A stretch of 16,654 nucleotides of DNA from Gonium pectorale (Eukaryota; Chlorophyta; Chlorophyceae; Chlamydomonadales; Volvocaceae): NCBI GenBank assembly GCA_001584585.1, contig LSYV01000084.1, forward strand, positions 303,220 through 319,873, in the 5' to 3' direction. The translations under genes and the position numbers were made by a program. Within the stretch, counting starts at the first letter, position 1. Every line of letters starts with the position of its first letter. The notes beneath the pieces are model-generated. The model was not told the origin of the DNA. It saw only the letters and a program-made list of their open reading frames with translations, and did no database searches. This document shows positions 1 to 9,642 of this stretch, in pieces.

Positions 1-3000
1 GCCGCTGCGTCCTGGTCGTTCATGTACCCGCCCGCGGGGCCCGGTGACGCCAACACGGGCGGCCGGGCGCGCGTGCGGGCGCCAGCCCCAGCGGCAGGCG
101 CCTGCGGGCGCGGCCTGCCTTTGGGGCGTTGGCGGGCGCCAGCGCTAGCGGCCTCTTCGCTCTCCTCCTCGTGCGGGCTGACCTCCTCCTGTTGCACCTC
201 GTCCTCCTCCGGCTCGTCTTCCTCATCGTCGAGCGAGCTATCGAGCTGTGCACGGGCGCTGCGGCCGACCCCGCGGCCCCGCCCACGACCCCGATGTCTC
301 TTTGGTGGCCGCCCGCCTCGGTTTACACCCAGAGAAGCTCTTCCACGCCCGCGGCTGCGGCCCCGTCCGCGGCCACGGCCGCCTCTCGTGGCAGGCGGGG
401 CCTGGATGTCAGCCACAATGCGAGGCTCGCTGCTGTCCTCGCTGTCAGAGATGGGTTCCCCGTCGGTGCTAGGCTCGCCCCCGGCGGCTTCGGTCGCGGC
501 CGCTGCGTGTGCGCTCGGCGCCGCGCCGGCGGCGGCAGCCTTCTCGTCCTCTTCTCCGCTGGCGGCCGCAGTACCCTCGCCGTCGCTGCCACTCACTCGG
601 CCGTCTCCTGTCGCCTCATCCTCCTCCTCTTCTCCGCTCTCGTCCTCGTCCTCCTGTGGCCCGGGTAGGACAGCAGCGGATACGGCATGCCGGGGTCAAA
701 GCCGTAAAGCGTCTTAGGTGCAAGAAAGGATCACGACGGTAAGGCGCGGATTCGCGCATTCGCCGGGTTGTGGACCTTCAAGGGCAGTCTATCGGCTGTG
801 CTCGCTGTTCCTGAAATCATGAAATCATCTCCCAGTTAATCCCACTAGGTACCTCGGGGTGCGATTGCACAGGTGAAGCTATTTAGTACTATCAAGATCG
901 GGACAGATTAGAGCACAGCGCGTCGAAGGTGAAGGTGAAGGCCCTACCGCTTCAATGCCATGTCACACATAGACCTCCTCTCGTGAGGACGAGTGAGTGC
1001 TACGCCACCCACCTGGCTGGGCCTGAAATCGGCGTCGCGCTGCCGCTTGGACGCGACGCGCTCCTTCGCATCGCTGCCGTCCGACGCCTCGGCCTCCTCA
1101 TCCTCGACGCTAGTGCCAGGGCTCTCCATCGCTGCAGCCACCGCTGCTGCAGCAGCAGCAGCGGCTGCCCCGCGCGCGGCGAGACGCTGCGGGCGACCCG
1201 CAGCCCCGGCAACGGCCGTGGGACCGCCGACAGCAGTGCCGCCGCGCTTCCCGCCAGCTGGCGCCGCCGCCCCCTCCGCAGCGCCGGAGGGTCCGGCGCC
1301 GCCCTCAGCGGCGTCCATGTACGCGCTTGGCGAGCCCTCCTCCTCGGAATCGGAGGCTGCTGAACGGAAGTCTTCCTCCTCATCGGCACCCACCCGAGCA
1401 GCTCCGGGGGCGCCGCTGGCTGGCCCCTTGGCGCCCGGCACGGCAGCCATGGCTTTGGCCCCTTCCGCATCCACCATTACCACGCCATCCGACTCCGACT
1501 CCTCATCATCCGACACGACCACCCGCTTGCCCAGCCGCTCCCGGCCCCGCCGCTGGACCGGCGCCGGCTCGCTCTGGCGGCGACGCTTCGCATCTGCTCC
1601 GATCCCAGGACCTTGCGCCTCCTCCTCATCCCCGTCTGCCACCGCGGCGTTGGCGCGCTTGCCTGCGGCGCGCCCGGCCGGCCGGGCCCTGACGGCACCA
1701 CCGCCACGCTGCGCCTGCTTCGCCTCGCCCTCGCCTGCGCTGCCGCCCTCCTCCGAACCCTCATTGCCGACGGCGCCCGCTGCCTTGCGCAAGGCGAGCC
1801 GGCCCTTCGGGCCGAGAGCCGTGGCTGCCGCGGCGGCGCCACCGGCGTGCTTCGCCCGCCCCCCGTCGTCCTCCACTTCCATGGCGTTGACTGAGCCCGC
1901 AGCGAGCGGCTTTGGCTGCAGCGCCGCGCCCGCCGAGCCGCGCCTCCAGGGCTGCTCAGCCCGTGGCCGCGGCTGCGCCTGTTTGCGGCCCCGCTTGGAT
2001 GGCGCGCTGTCACTGCCGGTGGCGGCCGCCGCCAGCGTGTCACTGCTGACCGGCACAGCGCCCGCACCCGGCGCCGCAGCGGCCACAGCTGCCGACGGCC
2101 CCGGCCCGGGAACCTCGCGTACGTCGTCTTCCTCCTCCTCCTCCTCCTCCTCCTCCTCTATGGCCTGGTCCTCGGCAGCAGCAGCTTTGAACCCCGGCTC
2201 GAGTTTGACGAGGGGCTTCTTGGCCGCAGCCGCCGGCAGCCCCGCGGCGCCGCTTGCTGCCACCCCGTTGACGCCGAAGACCTCGGCACAGAACCTGGGG
2301 CCGGGAAGCAAGCAGACAGGGCGCGGAGCAAAGCGTGAGAAGTGGACCGTGCAAGGGGCCGTTAGCAACGACCGGTTCCAGAAAGCTTTACCCGCGTGTA
2401 AGGAGACATCCGTTAGAAAACCCTAGCACGGCGCACTGGACAGCTCACAGCGGACATGCAAACGTTGCTAGGTGTTAGACGAGGACGGCAGCCGTTGAGC
2501 CGCCAACAAGGCATGAGTACGAGCCAGCAGTGCATGCGTACTGCACATAGTGCCGCGTGGCACAACTCACTTGCACTGCCACGGGTCCGGAAGCATATCC
2601 GCGTTCTTGACACCGATGCACTTGCAGCAGAACGAGTCCACGCAACTGCGGAGGGAAAAGCGCGCATGGCGGTTTAGCTTGGTGTAACCTCTACGGGCGC
2701 GGGTGTTATCCTAGTGCTTTCAGACCAGCGCAGCCCAGCCCGTGCATGCATGTGCGCGCATCCGCCTTTGGAAGATGTGCATACTCAAAAGGTTGAGGCT
2801 TGAGGGGTAATTGCGTCTGACTCTGCACCTGCACGTGGTACGGCATGATTCACCGACCGCCCCGAAGACATCCGAAACGGCTCGGCAGATAGCCACGTCG
2901 TGTGCCTGTGCATCTGCCCTAGATGGGACACCATCATCGCCACCGTGCAAGTCGGTCTCCGGAGCCACCCACGTGTCGCAGGCGACTATGTTGCCCAGAA

Positions 3001-6000
3001 GTCCGCAATCGGCGCAGAAGCCCACGTTGCCGTCCACCTCCGACAACTTGAGGACCTCAAGCACCTGGAGGTTGTATGGGCACAAGGCGGCACGAGCGCG
3101 GGGTTCATGGTTCAGGCAAACTAGTGGTTAGCGGCTGGATGTGCTAAATGTTCGCAGAGCCAAGTTGCAGGCCGATGAAGGCCCGATCCGTTCAAAACCT
3201 CTGTTGAGTCGGGTGCAATCTATGACACGGTCCATGGTTAGGAGAGAAAAGGACCAGGAGGCAAAAGCACGGAGCCAGAGAGGGGCAGCTCTGGTTGCAT
3301 CGCCACAGGGGGGAGGCTGGCTTGCACTACGCCCGCGGCAGTGTTACTGCATGGGCGTGCACCGGCCCTGGGTGACAGGGCCCTGGCGGGCTCTCAACAC
3401 TGCACACAGGCTGGGGCCCCGATGAGCATTGCAGGTTCGGCAACCCAGGATGTCCAACGCACGCACATGTGGGGGCGTGACGCCCAGGTCCTGCAGGAAG
3501 GCCTCGACGGACGGCAGGGCAGCGCCGCCTCTCCCTCCGCTGAGGCTCCGGTGCGGGGCGTCCTGGCCGGGTTGCTGGCGGCCGTACAGTGCGTCGCCTT
3601 CGAACAGCTCCTTCATCAGCGCCGGCAGCTCCTTCTCACGGACCTGCAAGGATCGGGAACAGCGGCAGCCACGATGGCGCAATGTGGCAGCCCACCTCTT
3701 CACCGCTCTCGACAGGAACGCAGACTGAACGCATACAGAAGCAGACAGTAACAGCCCGGGGGCACGGCCGAACGTTGCCTTGACGGAAACAATGATGGCT
3801 TCGACATTGCGCTAGGTGTCCGCCCCCGCCCGACCGTTCCACATCGCGCGCATGTGCCCCTCGTCTTTGGCTGCTAAGCGAAAAACTCAACGGAGACAAA
3901 CTGAGGTGGCCTGAAACGGCACAGGCGGAACGGACTTACAATCCAACCGTCGTTCGTCATCTTGTGCTGCCGCTTGAGGAGGGCTGCCAGGCGCTGCAGA
4001 GGCAGCGCCCACCCGGCCCTGCAGGTGGTGCACGGGTTGCACGGATGGGCGCGAATCATATCAACAGTGTTCACAGCAGCAGCGTTCGTACAAGGCCTCA
4101 GTGTTTACTCAGCGATTGGCAACCGGCATTGTCCTTTCAGGCTCGGGGCCCCCACGCCTCCAGCCCGCTACAACGAAGGGTATGCGTTGGGGACGTGGAC
4201 CACGTTAGCACACGCGACGTTTCGCGGCGCCTGACTGTGCGAACATGATACTCGCAGCCGTCCCGCGGCGCCTGACCCCGCGAACATGATATTCGCAGCC
4301 GCAAGCCCTAAGCCACAGCGCACCCCGTAAGACTCTCGCAACTTCAGGCCCCCATGGCATCGAAAGCATTCACTATGCTGAGGAGCTGAGTGCTCCTCAT
4401 GCGATGCGCCGCCCGCCCACCGTTCCCCACAACGCCACACGCTTCCTCTGCCCCACCTCACGAGCAACTGGGCGCTCACCTGAAGTCCTCCTGGCCCTTC
4501 TCCGTGCGCGGCCCTGCCAGCGGCTGCCTCTTCAGCTTGCCGCCGGATGCCGCCGTTGCGCCCGCTCCCGCACCGGCGGCGCCGCGCCCGTCGAACTCGG
4601 CGTCCCACACGGGCGGCCCGTCGTCTGCCGCCAGGCGCTCACGGGCGACGCTGAACCTGAGCGGCGGTGCGTTGACCAGCTCCAGCAGCGAAGTGCGCGG
4701 CTTGCCCAAGCTGCGGCCGCCGAGGCACCTGCCGTGGAGGTGTGGATACAGCCCCGTCAGACCCGATTAGGCGCAGCTCTTGGCGGCATGGCACCGTAGA
4801 ACGAGCCACAACATGTCAACTGAGCCACGGGAGGCTGCATGCGTGGGCCAGACCTCCACCTACACCTTCCGACGAGGCTCAGGTGCCAGGTACTGAGCCC
4901 AAGCCGGGACAAGAAAAGAAAGAAGACCGAGCCGTTGAACAGGTAACCCTTGCCGGCCTCCGCGCGCATGGCCGCTTGCATTGACAACCAGCGCAAGGAT
5001 GCGCAGCCGCCGGGGGCGCCAGAGAACCTCACTCGCCCTGGCACGGTCCCCGCCATGGCGTCAAATCAAACCATACCTCGCTGTGGGGCGCACCATGCTG
5101 CCGTGCAGCTTGACGTCCGCGTTCTCACGGATAGCGAACGCCCACGGCCGCAGCAGGTAGGGCAGCGGCAGCCGCCGCGGGCCGTCGGCCGCGGCCGAGG
5201 TGCGTGAGGGCCCCGCCGCTCCAGCGCCCACGGCCGAGTGTTGGGCAAACAAATCGAGCGTCTGTTCATTTGGGAGAGGGAGATGTACCCAACGGCGTCC
5301 GTTAGCAGAGTTGGGGACAAGAACAGCATGACCAGTATGGGGAACAGCAACGACGGGGGGAAACGAGGCAAGGGGCGGCATGAAGGCTTGCAGTTTGTAA
5401 TGGGTAACAGGGCTGCCGGCGCAACAATGTGCAGGCGCGGCTTTGTGCAGCCACCACACGGAGCATACCTGCGGGCAGAGGACCCAGTCCGCCACGGCCG
5501 CCAGCGTGTGGCACAGCACCTTCCGCCACCGGCCTGGGACATCGAAGGACAGGCTCCTGGCGTGCTCCGCGTCCTCCTCCGACAGCCGGTCCGCGTTCTG
5601 AGCCACCCAGGCCGCGGCTTGTTCCGCAGACGCCAAGTACTCCAACGCCGCCGGCTCCTCGCCCTCGGGCGGGGCCAGCGACGCGGCGTAGCGCTGCAGC
5701 GGGCCACCGGCATGTCCAGTCAGCATGTACACCGCGCGTGAGAGATTCCAGGGAGTACGCCGACACAGGCTAAGTCCCTGGAATCCTTTCGGCCCCAAGG
5801 GTTCGGTGCGCGACCCCCAGTTCTGTGCGATTGTCGTACCAGCATCACATGCCCGTGGCCTTAAACGTCACAGTACGCTGCAGCCTACTTCCCAGGCACA
5901 GCAGCCCTTGTTTTCCTTGTTCCCTGCGAGCAATCCGCTTGCGACGGACTGACCGTTGCAAAGAGCACGCGTGTGCGGGCTTTCTGGAGCGACATCGCGG

Positions 6001-7158
6001 CTCCCTCCGTGGACAGCCGCTCGCAGGACGCCACATACATCTCATCCAGCTCCAGCTGAGCAGGCCCCAACGGCACCGCTTCCTTGGCTGCCGGCGCGGC
6101 TGCGTCGGCGACAGCCGACGGCCGTTGCTTCATGCCGCTCCGAACAGCCATGGAGGCGACAGCGGAGGCGAGGCCTCCCGCCAGCGTACCCAGCCGTGAC
6201 ACGCCTCGTTCCGGCCGAAGCGCTCGTTGGTGCTGCTTTCCGGAGCTGTCCGCTGGAGCGGCAGTGGTGCCGACGCTGCCCGATGCGTCGTTTGCTTTCA
6301 GCGGCGATGCCGGCGCCGGAAGGTCCTTTGCTGCGGACTTTGAGGCAGGGGCTCCGTTGGCAGCTGCCTCGGCCGTGGCAGCCACTGACGTGCGCCGCGT
6401 CATGGCAGCCGTCCGTCTAGGAGCATCGTTTGCGCCCGCGGCCGTCCCTCTTGTGGCTGAGGAGGGTCCTGCCTTGACGGCATCCGCGTCCGGCGCGGAG
6501 GGCTTGGGGGCCTGCTCCGCTGCTGAGCACGCTTGGCACACGAAGCCCCCGTTGTTCCACAGCACCGCTCGCACAACAGGTGGCGCCACAGACTGGTCTA
6601 CCTCGGCGGACAGGAACACCTGGCACAGCGCATATTGGAGGCACAAGAAGGGGGGGTACCGAGGGGCATAACGAAGTACCCGGGCAAGCTTGCACCCTTG
6701 CTCTACTGTGGGGCCTCATGCTGGAAAGGCCTGGAAACCAAAGGCATGCGACTCGCAGTTCCCCTAAAAGGTCTGGTACAGGTACGAGGGATACAGAGCG
6801 GGCCTGGGACGGCCCGAGGGTCGAGCAAAGAGGACGTGGCACACGAGGCAATAGTCCATCCCATACCCCTGTCGCCCTCAATTGCTCAATACACCCCCCC
6901 TAATCACCGGCTGCTCATCAGCGGTGAGCTCCGTGCGTGAGCACTTGCAGCAGGTCAGCGTGAAACCCGTGTTGCTCCCCCGGAACTGCAGTTCCAGCAC
7001 CCGGCGGATGCCCCTTTGTAGATTGCCATCGTAGTATGTGTCGTTGGCTGTGTTGAAAATTTCGTTCTCCCTGCGGATAAATTTTGCATACCGATTACAT
7101 AGGTTTGACGCGTTCAAATAGGTGGTCGTCTCCAGCTTGCTTACCGCAAAGCCGACAT
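1..7158 (-). CDS. ADD/PHD zinc-finger chromatin protein, 13 exons, 3' end beyond window
   Basis: Proposed exons in transcription order: 7158-7145, 7070-6908, 6619-5954, 5777-5469, 5261-5077, 5027-4941, 4728-4480, 4096-3940, 3643-3406, 3120-2973, 2645-2571, 2294-1013, 653-1. They join in one frame to at least 1408 residues with no stop before the left edge. The start is the ATG at 7158: a 14-nt first exon followed by a GTAAGC donor, which joins to MSALRENEIF. Layout: CxxC...CxxC module (residues 45-90), Ala/Ser-rich linker (about 91-260), two unfamiliar regions (282-558), Cys triad (577-583), ADD-type finger (678-766), then a long acidic, Ala-rich, Arg/Gly-rich tail. ADD fingers of ATRX and DNMT3 read histone H3 tails, so a nuclear chromatin role is likely. 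An ADD domain followed by a long acidic region resembles ATRX, whose SNF2 helicase would lie to the left; no helicase or methyltransferase is visible here. Donors after exons 2, 6 and 9 (GTGATT, GTTCAA, GTGCAG) are weak. The exon 6/7 junction is the least certain; exon 7 could start at 4710. Confidence 0.72.
263..393 (-). other. RG-rich and AT-hook-like basic segment of the ADD protein
   Basis: Exon 13 encodes alternating Arg-Gly repeats, then GGRPPKRHRGRGRGRG, between strongly acidic stretches (DEDEDESGEEEEDE before, DDEEDEPEEDE after). GRP and RGRG cores resemble AT-hooks or RGG boxes that bind nucleic acid. The frame is open through the left edge, so the protein continues. Confidence 0.6.
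2129..2158 (-). repeat. GAG repeat coding ten consecutive glutamates
   Basis: The plus strand shows a CTC run; on the coding strand it is nine GAG codons plus one GAA, followed by DDVRE. It opens the acidic tail of exon 12. An Ala run encoded by GCN repeats (plus strand about 1135-1170) lies later in the same exon. These are typical low-complexity expansions in disordered nuclear proteins. Confidence 0.85.
2288..3442 (-). other. ADD-type double zinc finger spanning four exons
   Basis: Joining exons 9-12 gives a GATA-like half, C678-x2-C681...C691-x2-H694, and a PHD-like half with C725-x2-C728, C737-x2-C740, C745-x2-C748 and, after the W of PWQC, C763-x2-C766. The spacing C-x2-C-x8-C-x2-C-x4-C-x2-C...W-x-C-x2-C, with Cys where a classical PHD has His, is the ADD signature of ATRX/DNMT3. 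Three introns interrupt it in phases 1, 2 and 2, and all joins restore frame. The PHD-like half is well supported. The first half depends on a weak donor after 3406; an alternative donor would skip the first CxxC pair. Confidence 0.78.
4021..4041 (-). other. Cys triad C-x2-C-x2-C in exon 8 of the ADD protein
   Basis: Exon 8 encodes HPCNPCTTCRAGW, with cysteines at residues 577, 580 and 583, followed by a basic helix-like stretch and a perfect GTAAGT donor at 3939. It lies about 95 residues before the ADD finger and may be part of an extended zinc-binding region. A shorter exon 8, starting after the internal CAG at 4021-4023, would remove this motif, so it depends on the 3' splice site chosen. 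Confidence 0.4.
4223..4301. repeat. Two tandem copies of a 41-bp unit in an intron
   Basis: The unit starting CGCGGCGCCTGAC and ending CGCAGCCG occurs at 4223 and again at 4264, differing at only a few positions. It lies inside the intron between exons 7 and 8 of the ADD gene (4479-4097). Confidence 0.85.
5744..5785. repeat. Perfect 11-bp inverted repeat over the exon 4 3' splice site
   Basis: GATTCCAGGGA (5744-5754) is the exact reverse complement of TCCCTGGAATC (5775-5785), with a 20-nt spacer. On the transcript strand, the CAG acceptor proposed for exon 4 (5780-5778) sits inside the first arm, so the pre-mRNA could fold over its own splice site. Confidence 0.8.
6527..6952 (-). other. N-terminal CxxC...CxxC zinc-ribbon-like module split by an intron
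   Basis: In the spliced product, C45-x2-C48 (TCCKCS) in exon 2 and C87-x2-C90 (FVCQAC) in exon 3 form two cysteine pairs 38 residues apart. The intron (6907-6620) is phase 0 and joins DEQP to VFLSAEVDQS without a frame change. The layout suggests a single zinc-binding module. I do not recognise the family. Confidence 0.55.
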
Positions 7159-7329
7159 GGCTCCAGAGCCTTAGCTACTAAATTACAGCAACATGACGCC
7201 TACTCGCTGGAGTGCATATGCAGAAGGTGGCAGCATGCGTCCTTTAGCGAAGCGGAGCGATGCAGCAACAAGGTTGATATATTAGTACCTTTAACGCGTA
7301 TAAGTATCATGAGCAAAGAGCGAGTGGTG

Positions 7330-8450
7330 AAGCGTCGTGCGGCGGCACGACATAGCACGCTTCGCACGGCCGGCCATACCCGGTTTAACGCCACCACTAA
7401 GCTTACCCCCTCCCCTCAGATGCAGATAAGGGACACGGCTGCCGTTCCAAGAACGGCACTTGGAGTGCACGGCTTGCCAGTCCCGTGCCTGGACTACTCC
7501 TGAACTGTCTCGTGGTGTCGTGGAGTTCTTCACCATCCTGTCTTCACATCGCTTCAAAATGACAGCTCTCAATTTCAGGGCACGCAGTGTCTGGGGCGTA
7601 GCGCATAGGCATCCACCTCCGCCGCCTCACCTGCACTCGATTGCAGGACACTTCACAAGATCCTGGGTTGTTGGCAGATAGCAGCTATGGCTTTTAAGCG
7701 GCGGTTCAGCGGCGGACGGGGAAGGACAGGGACATTCCAGCGTCTGATTCATGTCCGAATGGTAAATTACTAGTGGCCAGCGGGGTGGGTGGGGACCGGG
7801 GCAGGAGTGGCCATGTGGGCTGTCGGCGGAGTGTAAACGGAGGCGTGGACCGAGCCGGGTTTGCCCCCATGGTTTTGGCGAATCATTTGCAGACTTCGGT
7901 CGTGCATCGTATACAACATGCTTCGCACGGCCGGGGAAAACCCAGAATCCACCTCCGAGCAACCCCTCTCAATCGTATAGAGAAGGGACACGCCTGCTGT
8001 CCATGTACGGCACCAGCTGTAGCAGGAGTGCACGGCCCGCGCCCGTCAGTCCCGCGCCAGCATGATCGTACGTGGATTTCTCCACCCTTGACGGTGAGGC
8101 CCGCAGCCGTGCCCGCAGCCCCTGGGGACACTGCTATCTGGACCGAAAGACAGACTGGACTCCGGCCCAAGATATATGAGTGTTGGCGCTGGCCCACAGT
8201 GGCTGGCTTTCTTGCGCATCTGACAAGGACACTGAGGCAGGGTCGTGAGCAGATCAGCGTCTGAGAAGGACATGGTAGGGCCAGCGACTGACTGGTATAC
8301 ACTTGCAGTGGCCAGCGGGGGGAGTGGGAACGGGCAGAGCGGAGACACAAGTGTCAGGAGGAGTGGGCCGAGTCGCGCGGCACACGCGCACGTATCTTGT
8401 GCAGACCGCAGCGATGGCAGCGCGATGCAGGCGCTATGGATTTCCAGCGT
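7330..8450. repeat. Diverged direct duplication, unit about 560 bp, two adjacent copies
   Basis: Collinear matches link the two copies: GCTTCGCACGGCCGG at 7359 and 7920; AAGGGACAC at 7428 and 7983; GGAGTGCACGGC at 7462 and 8025; AGCGTCTGA at 7739 and 8256; AGTGGCCAGCGGGG at 7772 and 8307. Offsets fall from about 560 to 517-535 through the copy, indicating indels. Copy A is roughly 7330-7890 and copy B 7890-8450. No coding content seen. Confidence 0.65.
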
Positions 8451-8584
8451 GCCACGTCGCAACGGCGGCCGCCGCCTCGTCTTCAGCCCCACACCCACGT
8501 CTTTCACCCTTGGCAGGCATCCCTCGTTGGGTCACGGGCAGGCGTGCCTCCAAGACCTACGGTACCTCGAGACCATTCCGGTAC

Positions 8585-8609
8585 CGATAACACCTCTTGA
8601 GTGTTATCG
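8585..8609. repeat. Perfect 9-bp inverted repeat with 7-nt loop
   Basis: CGATAACAC (8585-8593) and GTGTTATCG (8601-8609) are exact reverse complements separated by CTCTTGA. Two GGTACC hexamers lie just upstream. No gene adjoins it. Confidence 0.8.
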
Positions 8610-8949
8610 CCCAGGACGCAGCGCCAAGCGCGGGCCCTCCGCTCCGGGTCCAGCCGTAACAACCTGTTAAAGAGGGTCGCGTTTGCGCTCTTATCAGCCT
8701 CGGTAGTAGCCGTCGTGCGTGAGAACGCCCCTGGTGCAGCTCATACGCAGCATCCACCCACTCACGAGCACCTGCCGCTCGGTGCCCGGCCTCGCTTATG
8801 TCGCCCAACGCACCCGCAGTTCAGCCCGCACCCGCACTGTGGGACTCACGGCAAGGACCCACGGGCCATGCGTCCCACCCACGCCTTCCACCAAAGCCGG
8901 GACCCGCCCCCCCTCCCCCCTCCACACACGCACTCGTCGTTTCGTTTCA

Positions 8950-8967
8950 ACACACACACACACACAC
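8950..8967. repeat. (AC)9 microsatellite
   Basis: Nine uninterrupted AC dinucleotides in intergenic sequence. Confidence 0.95.
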
Positions 8968-9642
8968 TCATTTCGCAGACATGCCACCGCAAGCCAATCA
9001 CGCCCCAGCGCCGCCCCCAGGGTACGCACACATGTCATACCCGCCACGTAGGCCTATGTGCCCGGTCGACATCATTTTATACATGCACCCCACGGCGACA
9101 GCGGGGCGCGGGTGGGCGGGTTGCGCTGCGGTCGCCGGCGCTGGATGAAGCCCTTTTCCTCCCAGCAAGGCCCCCCAGCTTCTATGCAGGTATGATGCCG
9201 TTTTCGCACACATGTCGGGTACGAGCGCCTTGCTTATAGCTTCAAGTGCGCCCGCTTCCCTGCCTGTTCACATCGATGGAATGCCGCTCCTTACGGCCGC
9301 CACTGCGTCACACCGCGGGTAACTCTCCGTCCACACTGCCTCTCCTGACTTCCCCAACCTCTCTCACGCATGTAGCTAAACACTACACCCTCAATCATAT
9401 GCTCATGCAAAGTACGGATAACAAGCGCTCCTAATGCCGCTCAGCCGTACGGCAGCACAACGCCCACCCTCCGCGCTTGCTGCCGCCACCGTCCCTACAA
9501 GACCTCCTCTTCCCCACGGCTGCACGGCGTCGGCTGCCCCCGCCCGACCCTGCTCCCCCGCCGCCCTGGCTGCTCCTCGCATGCCTGGGCCACAAGGGCG
9601 AGATGGCCTCAGCGTGCAGGCGGAGCGCGGCTCCCGCCCTCC

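Larger units (their letters stand above)
7159..9642. other. Intergenic region between transporter 3' end and ADD gene start
   Basis: No gene supported. Open frames here lack family similarity, conserved motifs or coding-like third-position bias, and the His/Thr-rich ones come from CA repeats. It should hold the transporter 3' UTR on the right and the ADD-gene promoter and 5' UTR on the left. A minus-strand AATATATC stretch near 7275-7282, about 120 nt upstream of the ATG, could be TATA-like, but this is weak. I did not spot a TGTAA signal close downstream of the transporter stop. The region also holds a ~560-bp direct duplication, a 9-bp inverted repeat and an (AC)9 tract, listed separately. 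Confidence 0.6.

Noticed and set aside
22..717. 231-codon plus-strand frame
   Set aside because: Antisense of exon 13. Its Ser runs are the reverse of Glu/Asp codons in the acidic tail.
993..2426. 477-codon open frame on the plus strand
   Set aside because: Antisense shadow of the low-complexity minus-strand exon 12. The minus frame continues the zinc finger (PWQCKFC) and has clean splice sites; the plus frame is Ser/Ala/Pro shadow.
4941..5027. Alternative reading of exon 6 in another frame, from the upstream acceptor
   Set aside because: Also open, but its third-position GC is clearly lower than in the chosen frame and its Arg-rich text looks like a shadow. Kept as a minor possibility.
8601..9239. 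212-codon plus-strand frame rich in His, Thr and Pro
   Set aside because: Composition comes from CA repeats and C-rich DNA, with no motif or splice support.
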